A stretch of DNA of 19,017 nucleotides from JAJFTV01 sp964426355 (GTDB lineage: Bacteria; Chloroflexota; Anaerolineae; Anaerolineales; Anaerolineaceae). The notes under the pieces are model-generated. The model did no database searches. It was not told the DNA's origin and saw only the letters and a program-made list of their open reading frames with translations. The stretch's first letter is position 1; every line of letters starts with the position of its first letter. Made by a program: the position numbers and the translations under genes. Of the stretch, positions 5,439 through 14,372 are shown in pieces. The stretch covers positions 1 to 19,017 of the forward strand of contig CAYRRA010000084.1 in the NCBI GenBank assembly GCA_964426355.1, in the 5' to 3' direction.

Positions 5439-7118
5439 CTAAGCCTGAATCCTGGGCAAGATGTGCTCCTGATGATGGGCAGTGAGTTCGTCTGTGCTGA
5501 GCAAAACATCGATTTGAGCGCGTACATTCCCTGGATCGGGTGAAAGCTGTTCCAGGATGCTCAGCCGGTATAGCTCTTCTTGCAAAAAGAGTTCTCCAGG
5601 AGTAAATGTTTCCAGAAGTTGGGCTGCGATCTCTTTTGCGCCGCGCCAGAATGCAGCAATACCGGCATACAGGCGGTACTCCGCCACTTCAGGCTGGAGT
5701 TGATATGTTTTCTCGGCATAAGACAAGAACAGGTCTCGCTGGTCTGTGCTGAAAGCAAGATGAGCTACCTGGAATTGAAAATCGGCATCCTCAGGGTATT
5801 GTTCCGCAAGAGATAGAAAAGCGGGCATCTTGTCGGAAGGTTTGACGAGTTGGAAACTGGCGTCACACATGCGAAGCATCTTTTCGGTGATCGGAATGGC
5901 GGGAGAGAACAGGGTTGGAGGGCGCGAGAAATCTTCGTGGATGTAATAAAAAATGGCGCGCGAGCAGTATTGCTCACCCCAAGACAGGTACACGCCCTGT
6001 CCGTGTGGGTCAAATACCATGGATTGCTGTGTTCCTATGTTGCAGATGCCGCGGCGGGTTCCGAAATGGATGTATTCACGAGCACGATCATGCGCAGAGC
6101 GTAGAAAGTTAATCGCCTCCTGAGGTGTGTAAGTTTCTTTACGCGGATATGCCCGGGCAACCGCTTCACGGTCATCATCGTTGCGCAGCGTTTTCTGCAC
6201 CTGCTCGTACTCCTTCAATTCAGGCGAACCGATCGTGTTGAAATTCCAAAGGATATCTTCTGTAAGTTCTTGCTTTGTCCAACCGTACGGTGTTTTCTCC
6301 ACCAACCAGCCTCGCGCCTCGTGACGGCTGCTCCAGACCTCGCCGTAGCCAGCCAGGACTGGATAACGATTAAAGTATGCCGGTAATTCTTCAAGCGTTG
6401 AACACTCTTCCATAATCAAACGCACGAGGATATTGAGTGAAAAACGGTCTGGATCAGGCTCTCGCAGGCGATACGTCTCTTCTGAAAACGCCAACCCCTG
6501 GTCGTTGTAACCGGTTTCGATTCCCAACAACAAGGGGTAATCGATTTGAGTAGTGGTGTGGAAACCTTCGGGTCGCCTGCGCACGACGGCGGTGATCCGC
6601 CCCAGTTCAGCTCCGCCAAACCCTGATGTATCGTTGTTACGGGCGTGGATGATGCCGCCATTTTCCTTTCGCATCAGTACGCTGGTACAGCCGCCAGCCA
6701 TAGCAAAATCATAAGCAAAGGTCAATGCGAAAATATCGTCCAGGGGTATACCTGATCCCTGGCTGATTCCTTGCGCTTCCTCATGGAAGCGCTGAGGAAT
6801 CCTGGCTGCCATCATCTGGATGAAGCTATACCACTGCTGAATGAGAAACTCAGCAGGAATATCCATATTAGCTGCCATCCCTGCAATCATGCGTTGGTAG
6901 GCTGCAAGCGTTTCCATTATCTCCGGGCGCATCAAAACACCGTATTGCAGACCCATTTCATAGTGAGTACCGCATACATCCAATAGAGGCACAATACCCG
7001 GGTGCCGGTATATCACTCCGTTCTGAAAGGATGATGCAACGCCTTTTTTTTTGATTTGCGTTTCATAGATTGAAGGTTTAATGACGCCCGGAAAGAAAGA
7101 AGCTGAATCATTTGTCAT
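5439..7118 (-). CDS. C45-family acyltransferase/amidase with C-terminal TPR-like region
   Basis: This 559-aa protein resembles the acyl-CoA:6-aminopenicillanate acyltransferase (peptidase C45, Ntn-hydrolase) family. Members mature by self-cleavage before a Cys that becomes the nucleophile; GGCTSVLM places it at C144, with HARNNDTSG (H158-G166) as the conserved next strand. The N-terminal GTHYEMGLQYG motif is also typical. Residues about 430-559 look like an alpha-helical TPR-type extension (repeated LAEQYPEDADFQFQVA, YAEKTYQLQPEVAEYRLYAG), longer than usual for the family. No signal peptide is present, so it should act in the cytoplasm. It is the last gene of the operon. Its AAAGGAG ribosome site overlaps the TAA of the upstream hydrolase gene, which indicates translational coupling. 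The real substrate is probably an amide or N-acyl amino compound; penicillin itself is not implied. Confidence 0.85.
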   Translation of the reverse strand: MTNDSASFFPGVIKPSIYETQIKKKGVASSFQNGVIYRHPGIVPLLDVCGTHYEMGLQYGVLMRPEIMETLAAYQRMIAGMAANMDIPAEFLIQQWYSFIQMMAARIPQRFHEEAQGISQGSGIPLDDIFALTFAYDFAMAGGCTSVLMRKENGGIIHARNNDTSGFGGAELGRITAVVRRRPEGFHTTTQIDYPLLLGIETGYNDQGLAFSEETYRLREPDPDRFSLNILVRLIMEECSTLEELPAYFNRYPVLAGYGEVWSSRHEARGWLVEKTPYGWTKQELTEDILWNFNTIGSPELKEYEQVQKTLRNDDDREAVARAYPRKETYTPQEAINFLRSAHDRAREYIHFGTRRGICNIGTQQSMVFDPHGQGVYLSWGEQYCSRAIFYYIHEDFSRPPTLFSPAIPITEKMLRMCDASFQLVKPSDKMPAFLSLAEQYPEDADFQFQVAHLAFSTDQRDLFLSYAEKTYQLQPEVAEYRLYAGIAAFWRGAKEIAAQLLETFTPGELFLQEELYRLSILEQLSPDPGNVRAQIDVLLSTDELTAHHQEHILPRIQA

Positions 7119-7129
7119 GATGTTCTCCT

Positions 7130-8611
7130 TTAGTGTTTCTTGAAAAAACCCTCATTGGTGATGTTAAAGCCGATGACCCGGTTTTTTTCATCAAAGGAAA
7201 ATGTGAGAAACCCACCTTCGAATGGGTCATCACGCCAATGGATGAGGAACTCATTCCCTTGCCAATGTTCCAAGGACCCGGCGAAGCCAGGCGGAAACCT
7301 CAACACCAGGCAGTCTCCCTCCAGCGTGATTGTGTGCTCGCCAAAATACTCATGGTCGTATGTGCCGGTGTATTCGATCAGTGGAAGCGTTGGTTGGTCT
7401 TCTTTTTTTTGAGAAGCGATAAGCCGCTGCATGTGTTCTTCCTCGCTTTGCCGTAACTGCATGACCATTTGATGACAACCTGCGCTCCAATCGTTTCGCG
7501 TGCCTCCCAGGAAGAAATCGCAGATTGTCAGGCAGAGCGCAATCTGGATCAGACTGACGTTGGCATTGGTGAGGATGACAAAACCGAGGTTGTCTTGTGG
7601 AACAAACCCGGAAAGGCTGATCATTCCCTGAACCTGACCGCTGTGAAAAACCAGCTTACGACCTTTGTAGTCAAAGATGAACCAACCCAGACCATACGCC
7701 CAGAAGTTGATCTCTGCGTTCATCGCTGCAATAGCTGCCATTGAACCGGAGAGACTCTGGATCAGGTTTGTGGGGCGTGTCATCATTTCCACCGTCTCGG
7801 GGTTGAGGATCACATTTCCCTGGTATGTTCCTTTTCCAAGAAACATTTCTATCCATTTGAGCATATCTGCCACGTTGGAAGTAATGCCGCCGGCTGCTTG
7901 ACTGCCGAAGTCATACCAGGGGATGGGATGAACGGGGTCTAATATTCGCGCATGAATAGACAGGAGACCGGTATCTCCGCTCACGTGCGGTGAGGTTACG
8001 TTTTCTAAATTCTGCACATCAACGAAATTGGTTGTGCTGCGTTTCATCCCCAGAGGGTTGAAGATATTCTTTTTGACAAGCGTTTCCCAACATTCTCCGG
8101 TTACCGCGCGCAAAATTTCACCCGCAACCATAAAAGCAATGTTCGAGTAGCGAAAATCGGAACGAAAAGGAACCGAAGGCTGCACATAACGCAACCTGTG
8201 CACCACCTCAGAATTGCTGTAAGCGGTATTGTACAGAAAGCGTTCAACATCACTTACGCCGATGCGGTGAGAGAGGATATCGCGGATGGTTACTTCCTTG
8301 GTCACCCAGGGGTCATACACGGCAAAATCGGGTAAATATTCGATGACTTTATCATCCCAACCTAATTTTCCTTCTTCCACCAGCTTGCCGATACAGGCAG
8401 CAGTGAACGCTTTAGTGTTGGAGCCGATAGCAAAATTTGTTTCGATATCGACCGGCGAATCCTTGCCTTTCTCTTTTACTCCATATCCGCGGGCGGATAA
8501 AATTTGACCCTCTTTCATCAGCCCTACGGCTGCACCAGGCACGTTCCAAAGCTGAAACGCTTCTGCAAAGGTTTCTTCCAACTGCGAGATGGGAGGATAT
8601 GTATTGGACAT
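7130..8611 (-). CDS. Serine hydrolase, beta-lactamase class C/PBP-like (PF00144 type)
   Basis: The preferred start is the ATG at 8611 (493 aa), because AGGAG sits 8 nt upstream; an ATG at 8617 would be only 2 nt from it. Numbering from the 8617 ATG, the catalytic SxxK is SNTK (S66-K69), the second motif is YSN (Y157-N159) and the third is HSG (H325-G327), which replaces KTG as in many esterase-like members. Supporting signatures are IRDILSHRIGV, FRYSNIAFMVAGEI and the beta-strand SQAAGGITSNVADMLKW. The C-terminal part from about residue 405 (YTGTYDHEYFGEHTITLEG) resembles the DUF3471 domain. There is no signal peptide, so unlike true AmpC enzymes it should be cytoplasmic. It lies 26-32 bp after the transporter stop and is coupled to the C45 gene. 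Esterase, D-peptidase or amidase activity are all possible. Confidence 0.9.
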   Translation of the reverse strand: MSNTYPPISQLEETFAEAFQLWNVPGAAVGLMKEGQILSARGYGVKEKGKDSPVDIETNFAIGSNTKAFTAACIGKLVEEGKLGWDDKVIEYLPDFAVYDPWVTKEVTIRDILSHRIGVSDVERFLYNTAYSNSEVVHRLRYVQPSVPFRSDFRYSNIAFMVAGEILRAVTGECWETLVKKNIFNPLGMKRSTTNFVDVQNLENVTSPHVSGDTGLLSIHARILDPVHPIPWYDFGSQAAGGITSNVADMLKWIEMFLGKGTYQGNVILNPETVEMMTRPTNLIQSLSGSMAAIAAMNAEINFWAYGLGWFIFDYKGRKLVFHSGQVQGMISLSGFVPQDNLGFVILTNANVSLIQIALCLTICDFFLGGTRNDWSAGCHQMVMQLRQSEEEHMQRLIASQKKEDQPTLPLIEYTGTYDHEYFGEHTITLEGDCLVLRFPPGFAGSLEHWQGNEFLIHWRDDPFEGGFLTFSFDEKNRVIGFNITNEGFFKKH

Positions 8612-8643
8612 CTTCATTTCTCCTGGAGCGCATTATTTTGATT

Positions 8644-9993
8644 TTACGACACACTGACGACATCTGGAGATAAGTCGGCGACATTTTCTTCTTTTTTGGC
8701 TTCACCTTTGGTAATGGGGATGGTGACAAGGAAGGTCAGGAAGAAGATGACCGCCATAATGAGCCAGATCACCGAATAATTGTTGTTGAAGAGACCCACC
8801 AACCAACCACCCAAAATAGGTCCGAGAACAGGACCAAGACTGCTGAACAATTGGGTCAGGCTGATATAGGTTCCAATATATTTCTCGGAAGGGGAGAGGT
8901 CTGCTGCCATAGGGGTTGTGCTGATGGCAATGCACATGAAACCGATGGAAAAGGTGACCATGACAATAATGGTCGCCGTCATGTTGGGGAAAAACCAAAC
9001 CAATAAACAGGAAAGTACACAAATAACAGCGCCGATCATCATTGTCTTTTTCCGCCCAATACGATCCGCCAGCATGCCGGCTGGCACGGCAACCAGCAGG
9101 CAGGTGATCGGGATGATGACGACCATTGTGCTGGCAGTACTGACACTTTTTCCTAAAATGGATACAACAAAGGAAGTCAAAAACGAAACACCCACAGCAA
9201 GACCCATCGCAGAGAAGAATGAAGTCAGCGAGAAAAATGACAATGACTTCACATCTTCTTTTTCAAGACCACGAAGCATTTGGATGATCTCTTTCAAACT
9301 GGTCGATTTTTCACCGGCAGAAGCATCGGAAACCGATGGCTCTTTAACCGTCTTCCACACAATCAATACCGCAACCAGGATGAAAGCGGCTGCCACCCAC
9401 ATAGGCAGCGGGCGGTAGATGCTGTACAGGGCAGCGCCTCCAACGATGACCACTATACCGATGATCCCATTCACCACCTGGGAGACGCTGTTGGCAGTGA
9501 CGCGTTGTTCAGATGTGACGATGTCAAAGAGCATCACACGCCCTGGACCCAACATGACCGGGTAGGTAATCAGGATGACTGCCAATGCAATCATGAATGG
9601 GATCAGGTAAGGGGTCAACTGGGCAGTCACACCGTTTAAATCAGCCGGGATCAGTTCGGGTATGAAGGAAACAGCGAGCAGAGCAATCACCATGAAGGGC
9701 ATCCCAAAAACCACAAACGGCATTCTGCGTCCCATTTTTGATTTCGAGGTGTCGCTCAAAACCCCGATCAATGGTCTTAAGATCATTGCAATGATGTTGC
9801 CGAGCGAGAGAATCATTCCTGTGATGGCAGGGGTGAAACCAAAACCCAGCACACCCACACCAGCCACAAAGGCTGCGTTACCTGCCTGCAAATAGATAGG
9901 GACGTAGGATGTGTATAGCGTCCACATGGCATCCAGCGCGGCAAAAATCAGTGAAACGAGTATGGCTTTTTTGAGATCAATTTTTATTTTCAT
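8644..9993 (-). CDS. MFS transporter, GPH/SLC45-like (second of tandem pair)
   Basis: This 449-aa integral membrane protein has about 12 predicted hydrophobic segments. The loop 2-3 signature GVLSDTSKSKMGRRMPF (77-93) is the MFS motif A in the form seen in sugar:cation and sucrose-type (GPH/SLC45-like) carriers. GMLADRIGRKKTMMIG repeats the motif in the second half. A hydrophilic loop between the two halves (around KEPSVSDASAGEKSTS) and a charged C-tail complete the usual layout. An AAGGAA ribosome site precedes the ATG. The upstream paralog is clearly related along its length (for example PLPMWVAAAFIL in both), pointing to a tandem duplication. The 143-bp gap between the two holds no clear terminator. 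Substrate and direction are not evident; placement before two cytoplasmic hydrolases favours uptake of their substrate or export of a product. Confidence 0.9.
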   Translation of the reverse strand: MKIKIDLKKAILVSLIFAALDAMWTLYTSYVPIYLQAGNAAFVAGVGVLGFGFTPAITGMILSLGNIIAMILRPLIGVLSDTSKSKMGRRMPFVVFGMPFMVIALLAVSFIPELIPADLNGVTAQLTPYLIPFMIALAVILITYPVMLGPGRVMLFDIVTSEQRVTANSVSQVVNGIIGIVVIVGGAALYSIYRPLPMWVAAAFILVAVLIVWKTVKEPSVSDASAGEKSTSLKEIIQMLRGLEKEDVKSLSFFSLTSFFSAMGLAVGVSFLTSFVVSILGKSVSTASTMVVIIPITCLLVAVPAGMLADRIGRKKTMMIGAVICVLSCLLVWFFPNMTATIIVMVTFSIGFMCIAISTTPMAADLSPSEKYIGTYISLTQLFSSLGPVLGPILGGWLVGLFNNNYSVIWLIMAVIFFLTFLVTIPITKGEAKKEENVADLSPDVVSVS

Positions 9994-10136
9994 TCAGAAT
10001 TTCCTTTCGATTACGGATAGGTTCATAATGGCGCTTTTTTTACGCGTTGAACTAATACAGGTCGTGCGAACTGCTTATTATCCTTGCCAGCACAAGAATT
10101 GAGTTTACTGAGAGAGTTGGACAGATGCTGATACGC

Positions 10137-11486
10137 TCAGGCTGTTTCGTTTAATGTATTTTGATGAATTTCATTATCCGGCTCTTTTTTTGCTTCGCCA
10201 CGGGTGACAAAGATGAGGAAGAATGCAGCGAGACTGAAGAAGGCAGCCATGATGATCCAGATGACGGAGTAATCGTTGTTGAACATCTGAACCAGCCAGC
10301 CGCCTGTGATGGGTCCGATAATCAGGGCAATTGTCGAGACGAAGAAGACAATACTTAAGAACGTGCCAAGGTATTTCTCAGAAGGGGAGTGATCAAGCAT
10401 CATCGGGGTATGACTGATGTTTGAGAAAATCCATCCTAGAGCGAAGAGACCTGTGGCAATAAAGGTGAAGGTGAGGTCTTTTACCAGGAAGAGCCCTACC
10501 GATACCGCAACGCAAATCACGCTGCCGATCATCATGATCTTTTTTCTTCCAAACCGGTTTGCAAGCAGTGCGGCTGGTATCGCCATGACCAGAGCGCCTA
10601 CTGCCAACGAGACCATCAGCATACTGGCAGTGCCGGTATCGGTATGCAGAACAGAAACCGCATAAGAGGTGACAAAAGCCTGCCCAAGAGACAGACCCAA
10701 ATAAGAGAACAACATGGTCAGTGAGAAGAAGAGGAGGCTTTTTGCTTCTTCGCGTGGCAGGGTGCGGATGGAGCGAATGATCTCTTTTGGGCTGGTTGAG
10801 CTTTCGCGTGCGGAGGAGTCAGTCGTTTTGGGTTCTTTGATCAATGCCCAGACAACGAGGACCGAGATGAGAATGAACGCAGCGGCAACCCACATGGGGA
10901 GGGGACGGTAGATGTTGTATAACATCGCTCCGCCTGCCAACACAACAAACATCATGATGCCATCCATTACGTTGCAAATCCCATTAGCGGTGGTGCGATG
11001 TTCCGATGGGGTGACGTCGAAAAGTAAAACTCGCCCGGGTCCAAACATGACCGAGTTGGCAACCAGGAGCACCATCAACGCAATCATGAAGGGGATGATC
11101 AAGCCGATCAGTTCAGATGTATTGCCGTTAAGATGAGCGGGGATCCATTCTGGGATCAGGGGGATAAAGATCAGGGCAATTACCATGAACGGCGCAGAAA
11201 ATACGATGAAAGGCATTCTGCGTCCCATTTTTGATTTTGAGCTGTCGCTCAACAGCCCTACAAAAGGTCCAATTACAAGGGCAGCGATGTTGTCCAGGGT
11301 CATCAGGAAACCAGTCAAAGCGGGTGTGAAACCGAAACCCAATATTCCTACCCCAGCAGCAAACGCGGTGTTTCCCGCCTGAAGGTAGATCGGGACGTAG
11401 GAGTTATAAACCATCCACATGACGTCCAATGAGGTGTAGATCAATGAAATTAGCACAATTTTCTTAATGTCGAGTTTTCGCGTCAT
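10137..11486 (-). CDS. MFS transporter, GPH/SLC45-like (first of tandem pair)
   Basis: The start is taken as the ATG at 11486 (449 aa); a GTG one codon earlier is less well spaced from the AAGGAG site (4 versus 7 nt). The protein has about 12 membrane segments, the motif GLLSDSSKSKMGRRMPF near residues 78-94 and a second-half copy ALLANRFGRKKIMMIG, in which the usual Asp is Asn. That Asp is often important for conformational cycling in the MFS, so the two paralogs may differ in mechanism or substrate. It is the first gene after the promoter/operator region at 11576-11635 and heads the transport-hydrolase operon. The regulator gene lies directly upstream on the same strand. Confidence 0.9.
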   Translation of the reverse strand: MTRKLDIKKIVLISLIYTSLDVMWMVYNSYVPIYLQAGNTAFAAGVGILGFGFTPALTGFLMTLDNIAALVIGPFVGLLSDSSKSKMGRRMPFIVFSAPFMVIALIFIPLIPEWIPAHLNGNTSELIGLIIPFMIALMVLLVANSVMFGPGRVLLFDVTPSEHRTTANGICNVMDGIMMFVVLAGGAMLYNIYRPLPMWVAAAFILISVLVVWALIKEPKTTDSSARESSTSPKEIIRSIRTLPREEAKSLLFFSLTMLFSYLGLSLGQAFVTSYAVSVLHTDTGTASMLMVSLAVGALVMAIPAALLANRFGRKKIMMIGSVICVAVSVGLFLVKDLTFTFIATGLFALGWIFSNISHTPMMLDHSPSEKYLGTFLSIVFFVSTIALIIGPITGGWLVQMFNNDYSVIWIIMAAFFSLAAFFLIFVTRGEAKKEPDNEIHQNTLNETA

Positions 11487-11575
11487 CACTTTTCTCCTTT
11501 TTGGGGTTCTAAGTCACGGTATCTTTTTTGAAGTCAATCTGGTTTCAGAAATAGAGCGTTTAAAATTGAACATGC

Positions 11576-11600
11576 AGACAGGTCTCCCGTAGACCGGTCT
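11576..11600. promoter_or_regulatory. Tandem palindromic operator pair
   Basis: AGACAGGTCT (11576-11585) and AGACCGGTCT (11591-11600) are separated by CCCGT, so their centres are 15 bp apart. The second is a perfect palindrome and the first has one change at its centre. They lie just downstream of the -10 element at 11607-11612, over the likely transcription start, which is a typical repressor position. AGACCGGTCT-type sites are known for some TetR-family repressors, but no TetR gene is in the window. Confidence 0.6.
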
Positions 11601-11606
11601 GTGAAA

Positions 11607-11635
11607 AGTATATTGGATTTGAGGGAAACCGTAAA
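11607..11635 (-). promoter_or_regulatory. Promoter for the transporter-hydrolase operon
   Basis: On the minus strand TATACT (11612-11607) is preceded by a 17-bp spacer and TTTACG (11635-11630). The -35 abuts the stop codon of the upstream regulator gene. The start site would fall about at the operator AGACCGGTCT, leaving a leader of roughly 115 nt before the ATG at 11486. Confidence 0.5.
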
Positions 11636-14353
11636 TTATCCTTTAAGGTGTATTTCTTTGATCCACCCTTTTTCCCTGGCATGCTGTACAGCCTGCCTGC
11701 GAGAAGTAACCCCCAATTTGCGATAAAGGTTTGCAAGATGTTTTTTTACAGTCGCCAGGGAAATGCACAGACGTGTGGCGATTTCCTGGTTACTCTCCCC
11801 TTTTGCCAGGTAATATAGCATTTCGCGCTCCCTACGTGTGATGGCTGCTTCCATTTCTGGCAGTGGGTCCGATATCGGTGAAGATGATGATGCTGCAAAG
11901 GAATTGAGGATTACCTTACAGAAAGCGGGTTCAATTTTCTTGTGAAACAGCCGGGTGAGCAGTTTCATTACTGGAGCCCCTTCCTCCAAAAATAAAAGCT
12001 GGTAACCAGACGGTGCGCCCATTTTTACTGCCCTGGACATTTCCTGTTCTGCTTCAGCCAGGTTTCCCAGTCGTTGTAGAAGGAGTGATTTCATGATGAG
12101 GACTTCCATCCATGAGGCTGGGTTGAACTCCTTGTCGATTTCTGTAAGACGCTGGTCCAGCAATTCCAGGTTTTGCAAGAACCGGGAGCTATCAAAGCGA
12201 TTATCTTGCTCCGCCAATGTTAATTGATATCTGCAAGACATCAACAATCTTTTTTGGTGCAGGTCTTTGTGCAGGCTGGTTTCGGTTTGGATTGGAAGGT
12301 CCAGGTGATGTCTTACCCGGTCAAGAAACCCCTGCTTGAAATCCAATAGACAATCGAGGTGATTGATGTAACCGATGTAATTGGAAGAGGTGAAATCTTG
12401 GGACAAGGAGCGTGCACCCACCAGGACCTGATGCGCCTTTTGCCAATCCCGAACCGTCATAAAATACTGAGCCAGGAAAACGGATGCGATAAATTTTTCA
12501 TACAAATTCAAAGCATTAAAGCTCTCTAAAACCTGGTCGGTATATTGCAGTGCTGTATCCAATTCGTTTTTCTGTAAAGCCAACAACCCCTTAAAAATCT
12601 GTACCTGAGACCGTAACGAAAACAAAGAATCTGAACTATCCAACCACTCCTCCGGCTCGGCTAATAGTTGTTCTGCTCGCAGCAACAACCCATTTCTCAG
12701 GTTGTAAAAGATGAGCAGGCATTTGATCAGCTGCGCAAAGACGGTGTTTCCTTTTAGGCGGCTGTAAATAAAACCATTTTCCAGGGTTTCAAATACTTCC
12801 CGGTCCTTGCCCAGAATCTTTTGTTTTGTGCTCAGGTGAAGGCAATAAGCCATCTCGGCTAGAAAATGAAGCGAAGTTTTCTCCTTAATACTCTCTAGTG
12901 GGTCAGAGAGCAGCGAGCTGGTGACAAATGCCTCCAGAATTTCGATCTCTGCCTGAAGCGCCTGGGATGTGTGGTCACCAGGTGGGGATGCCTTGATTTT
13001 CTTTTCCAATCCCGCTTTTGCTATTTCCAGCCACTCTTTGCTGGACTTCCCATTGATGGTTGATTCTAGCAGTGTGAACACCCAGGTTGTGAGAATGCAA
13101 AGCCAGGGACTGTTGAGAAACGTTTCCACCGGGACGCGATGAAGCAAGTCTATTACCAAAGGGTAACTGGTGGTCATAATGTCGTCGTAGGTGCCGGTTT
13201 CCAGCAGCCTGACGACATGTTGATAGTCACCAGCCAGTAGGGCGTGGCGTGCTGCTTCTCGGGTAGCGTTGGGTTGTTGGGAGTACCATTCGCTGGCTAA
13301 TGTGTGAAGTCTTTTCTCCTCGTCCTGACCGTCATCTTCAATTAACCGTTTGTGCAGAAAACCCGCAAAAAGATTATGGTAGCGATACCAATGTCGGTTT
13401 TCATCGACGGCAGAGAGAAAAACGTTGGCGTTAAATAAGTCGTGTAGACATGCAGCGCTGTCGGTTGATTGACGGATGGCATCGCATAATTGAGGGTTTA
13501 GATGTCGCAAAATGGAGGTTTGGCGTAAAAAGCGTTGATGTTCGGGGGTTTGTTTTTGATAGACTTCATCCATCAGGTAATCGAGCAGCAGATCCTCATC
13601 GCCGCGTAAATTTTTGACCACTTCCTGCGGGTTTGCGCCCAGGTGAATGCGCCATGTAGCAAGCTGTAAAGCCACAGCCCAGCCTTCTGTGCGACGGACA
13701 AATTGCGCGGATGTCTTTAGGCTAACCTTGTTCCGGGTTTCACCTTCCAGAAATGCCTGGATTTCATGCTCCTCAAAGCGGAGTTCCTGTTGACCGATTT
13801 CAGCCACGCGCCATTTCAATAGAAAGCCAACAATCCAAGAAGCAGGACGCAAACGCGATGAGATGATAATCTGTAATTCTCCAGATATGCCATGTAAAAG
13901 TGTTTGCAGGCACGTCTCAGATGTCCAGGGGAAATCGTCCAGGATCAAGACGATGTGCTCCTCATTTACCGATTCAACCACATCGGAAAGGATTTCAAGC
14001 CATTCCTGTTGACCGGGAGCCTGTTCGAATTGGTCTACAAAATCACTCAGTTGATTGGGGTCGGTGACCAGGGCTGCCATGACCAAAAAGGCGAAGCGTT
14101 GAAAATCGACCTCCTCCTTTTCGAAGGAAATCCAACGAACCTGAATGTTTTGCTCGCGGATATAGGAACTGGTGTGAACCCATTCGCTCAAGAGAGTGGT
14201 TTTGCCATACCCGGCGGGAGCAGAAAGAAAGACCAGTCGGCTTCCCTGTGAAAGGTGGTTGTCCAGTGTTTCGACCAGTCTTGGACGCGCAATATGGCGC
14301 CGATTGAGCGGTGGAACGGAGAGTTTTGATTTTAGAAACGGTATTTTAGCCAC
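11636..14353 (-). CDS. MalT-like LuxR-family (LAL) transcriptional regulator
   Basis: This 905-aa protein has the full LAL layout. Near the N-terminus LKSKLSVPP and then the Walker A SAPAGYGKTTLL (44-55) begin an STAND-type NTPase; Walker B is HIVLILDDF (D139, D140). The arm motif RHWYRYHNLFAGFLHKRL follows, then a long alpha-helical TPR-like sensor region (about 390-820). The C-terminal LuxR helix-turn-helix (about 836-900) contains TRREREMLYYLAKGESNQEIA and SLATVKKHLANLYRKLGV. LAL proteins activate promoters when an inducer and ATP drive oligomerisation. The gene is directly upstream of the transporter-hydrolase operon on the same strand, so it is the natural candidate regulator. The start is GTG with no ribosome site, only about 7 nt from the predicted start site, so it may be leaderless. 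Confidence 0.93.
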   Translation of the reverse strand: MAKIPFLKSKLSVPPLNRRHIARPRLVETLDNHLSQGSRLVFLSAPAGYGKTTLLSEWVHTSSYIREQNIQVRWISFEKEEVDFQRFAFLVMAALVTDPNQLSDFVDQFEQAPGQQEWLEILSDVVESVNEEHIVLILDDFPWTSETCLQTLLHGISGELQIIISSRLRPASWIVGFLLKWRVAEIGQQELRFEEHEIQAFLEGETRNKVSLKTSAQFVRRTEGWAVALQLATWRIHLGANPQEVVKNLRGDEDLLLDYLMDEVYQKQTPEHQRFLRQTSILRHLNPQLCDAIRQSTDSAACLHDLFNANVFLSAVDENRHWYRYHNLFAGFLHKRLIEDDGQDEEKRLHTLASEWYSQQPNATREAARHALLAGDYQHVVRLLETGTYDDIMTTSYPLVIDLLHRVPVETFLNSPWLCILTTWVFTLLESTINGKSSKEWLEIAKAGLEKKIKASPPGDHTSQALQAEIEILEAFVTSSLLSDPLESIKEKTSLHFLAEMAYCLHLSTKQKILGKDREVFETLENGFIYSRLKGNTVFAQLIKCLLIFYNLRNGLLLRAEQLLAEPEEWLDSSDSLFSLRSQVQIFKGLLALQKNELDTALQYTDQVLESFNALNLYEKFIASVFLAQYFMTVRDWQKAHQVLVGARSLSQDFTSSNYIGYINHLDCLLDFKQGFLDRVRHHLDLPIQTETSLHKDLHQKRLLMSCRYQLTLAEQDNRFDSSRFLQNLELLDQRLTEIDKEFNPASWMEVLIMKSLLLQRLGNLAEAEQEMSRAVKMGAPSGYQLLFLEEGAPVMKLLTRLFHKKIEPAFCKVILNSFAASSSSPISDPLPEMEAAITRREREMLYYLAKGESNQEIATRLCISLATVKKHLANLYRKLGVTSRRQAVQHAREKGWIKEIHLKG

Positions 14354-14366
14354 TTTGCTGGTTATT

Positions 14367-14372
14367 ATTATA
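14367..14372 (-). promoter_or_regulatory. Likely -10 element for the LAL regulator gene
   Basis: A perfect TATAAT on the minus strand lies 13 bp before the GTG start at 14353. No good -35 is present at 17 bp (CTGCGT; TTGCTG at 20 bp), so the promoter may need an activator. The short distance implies a leaderless or near-leaderless transcript. Confidence 0.45.
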
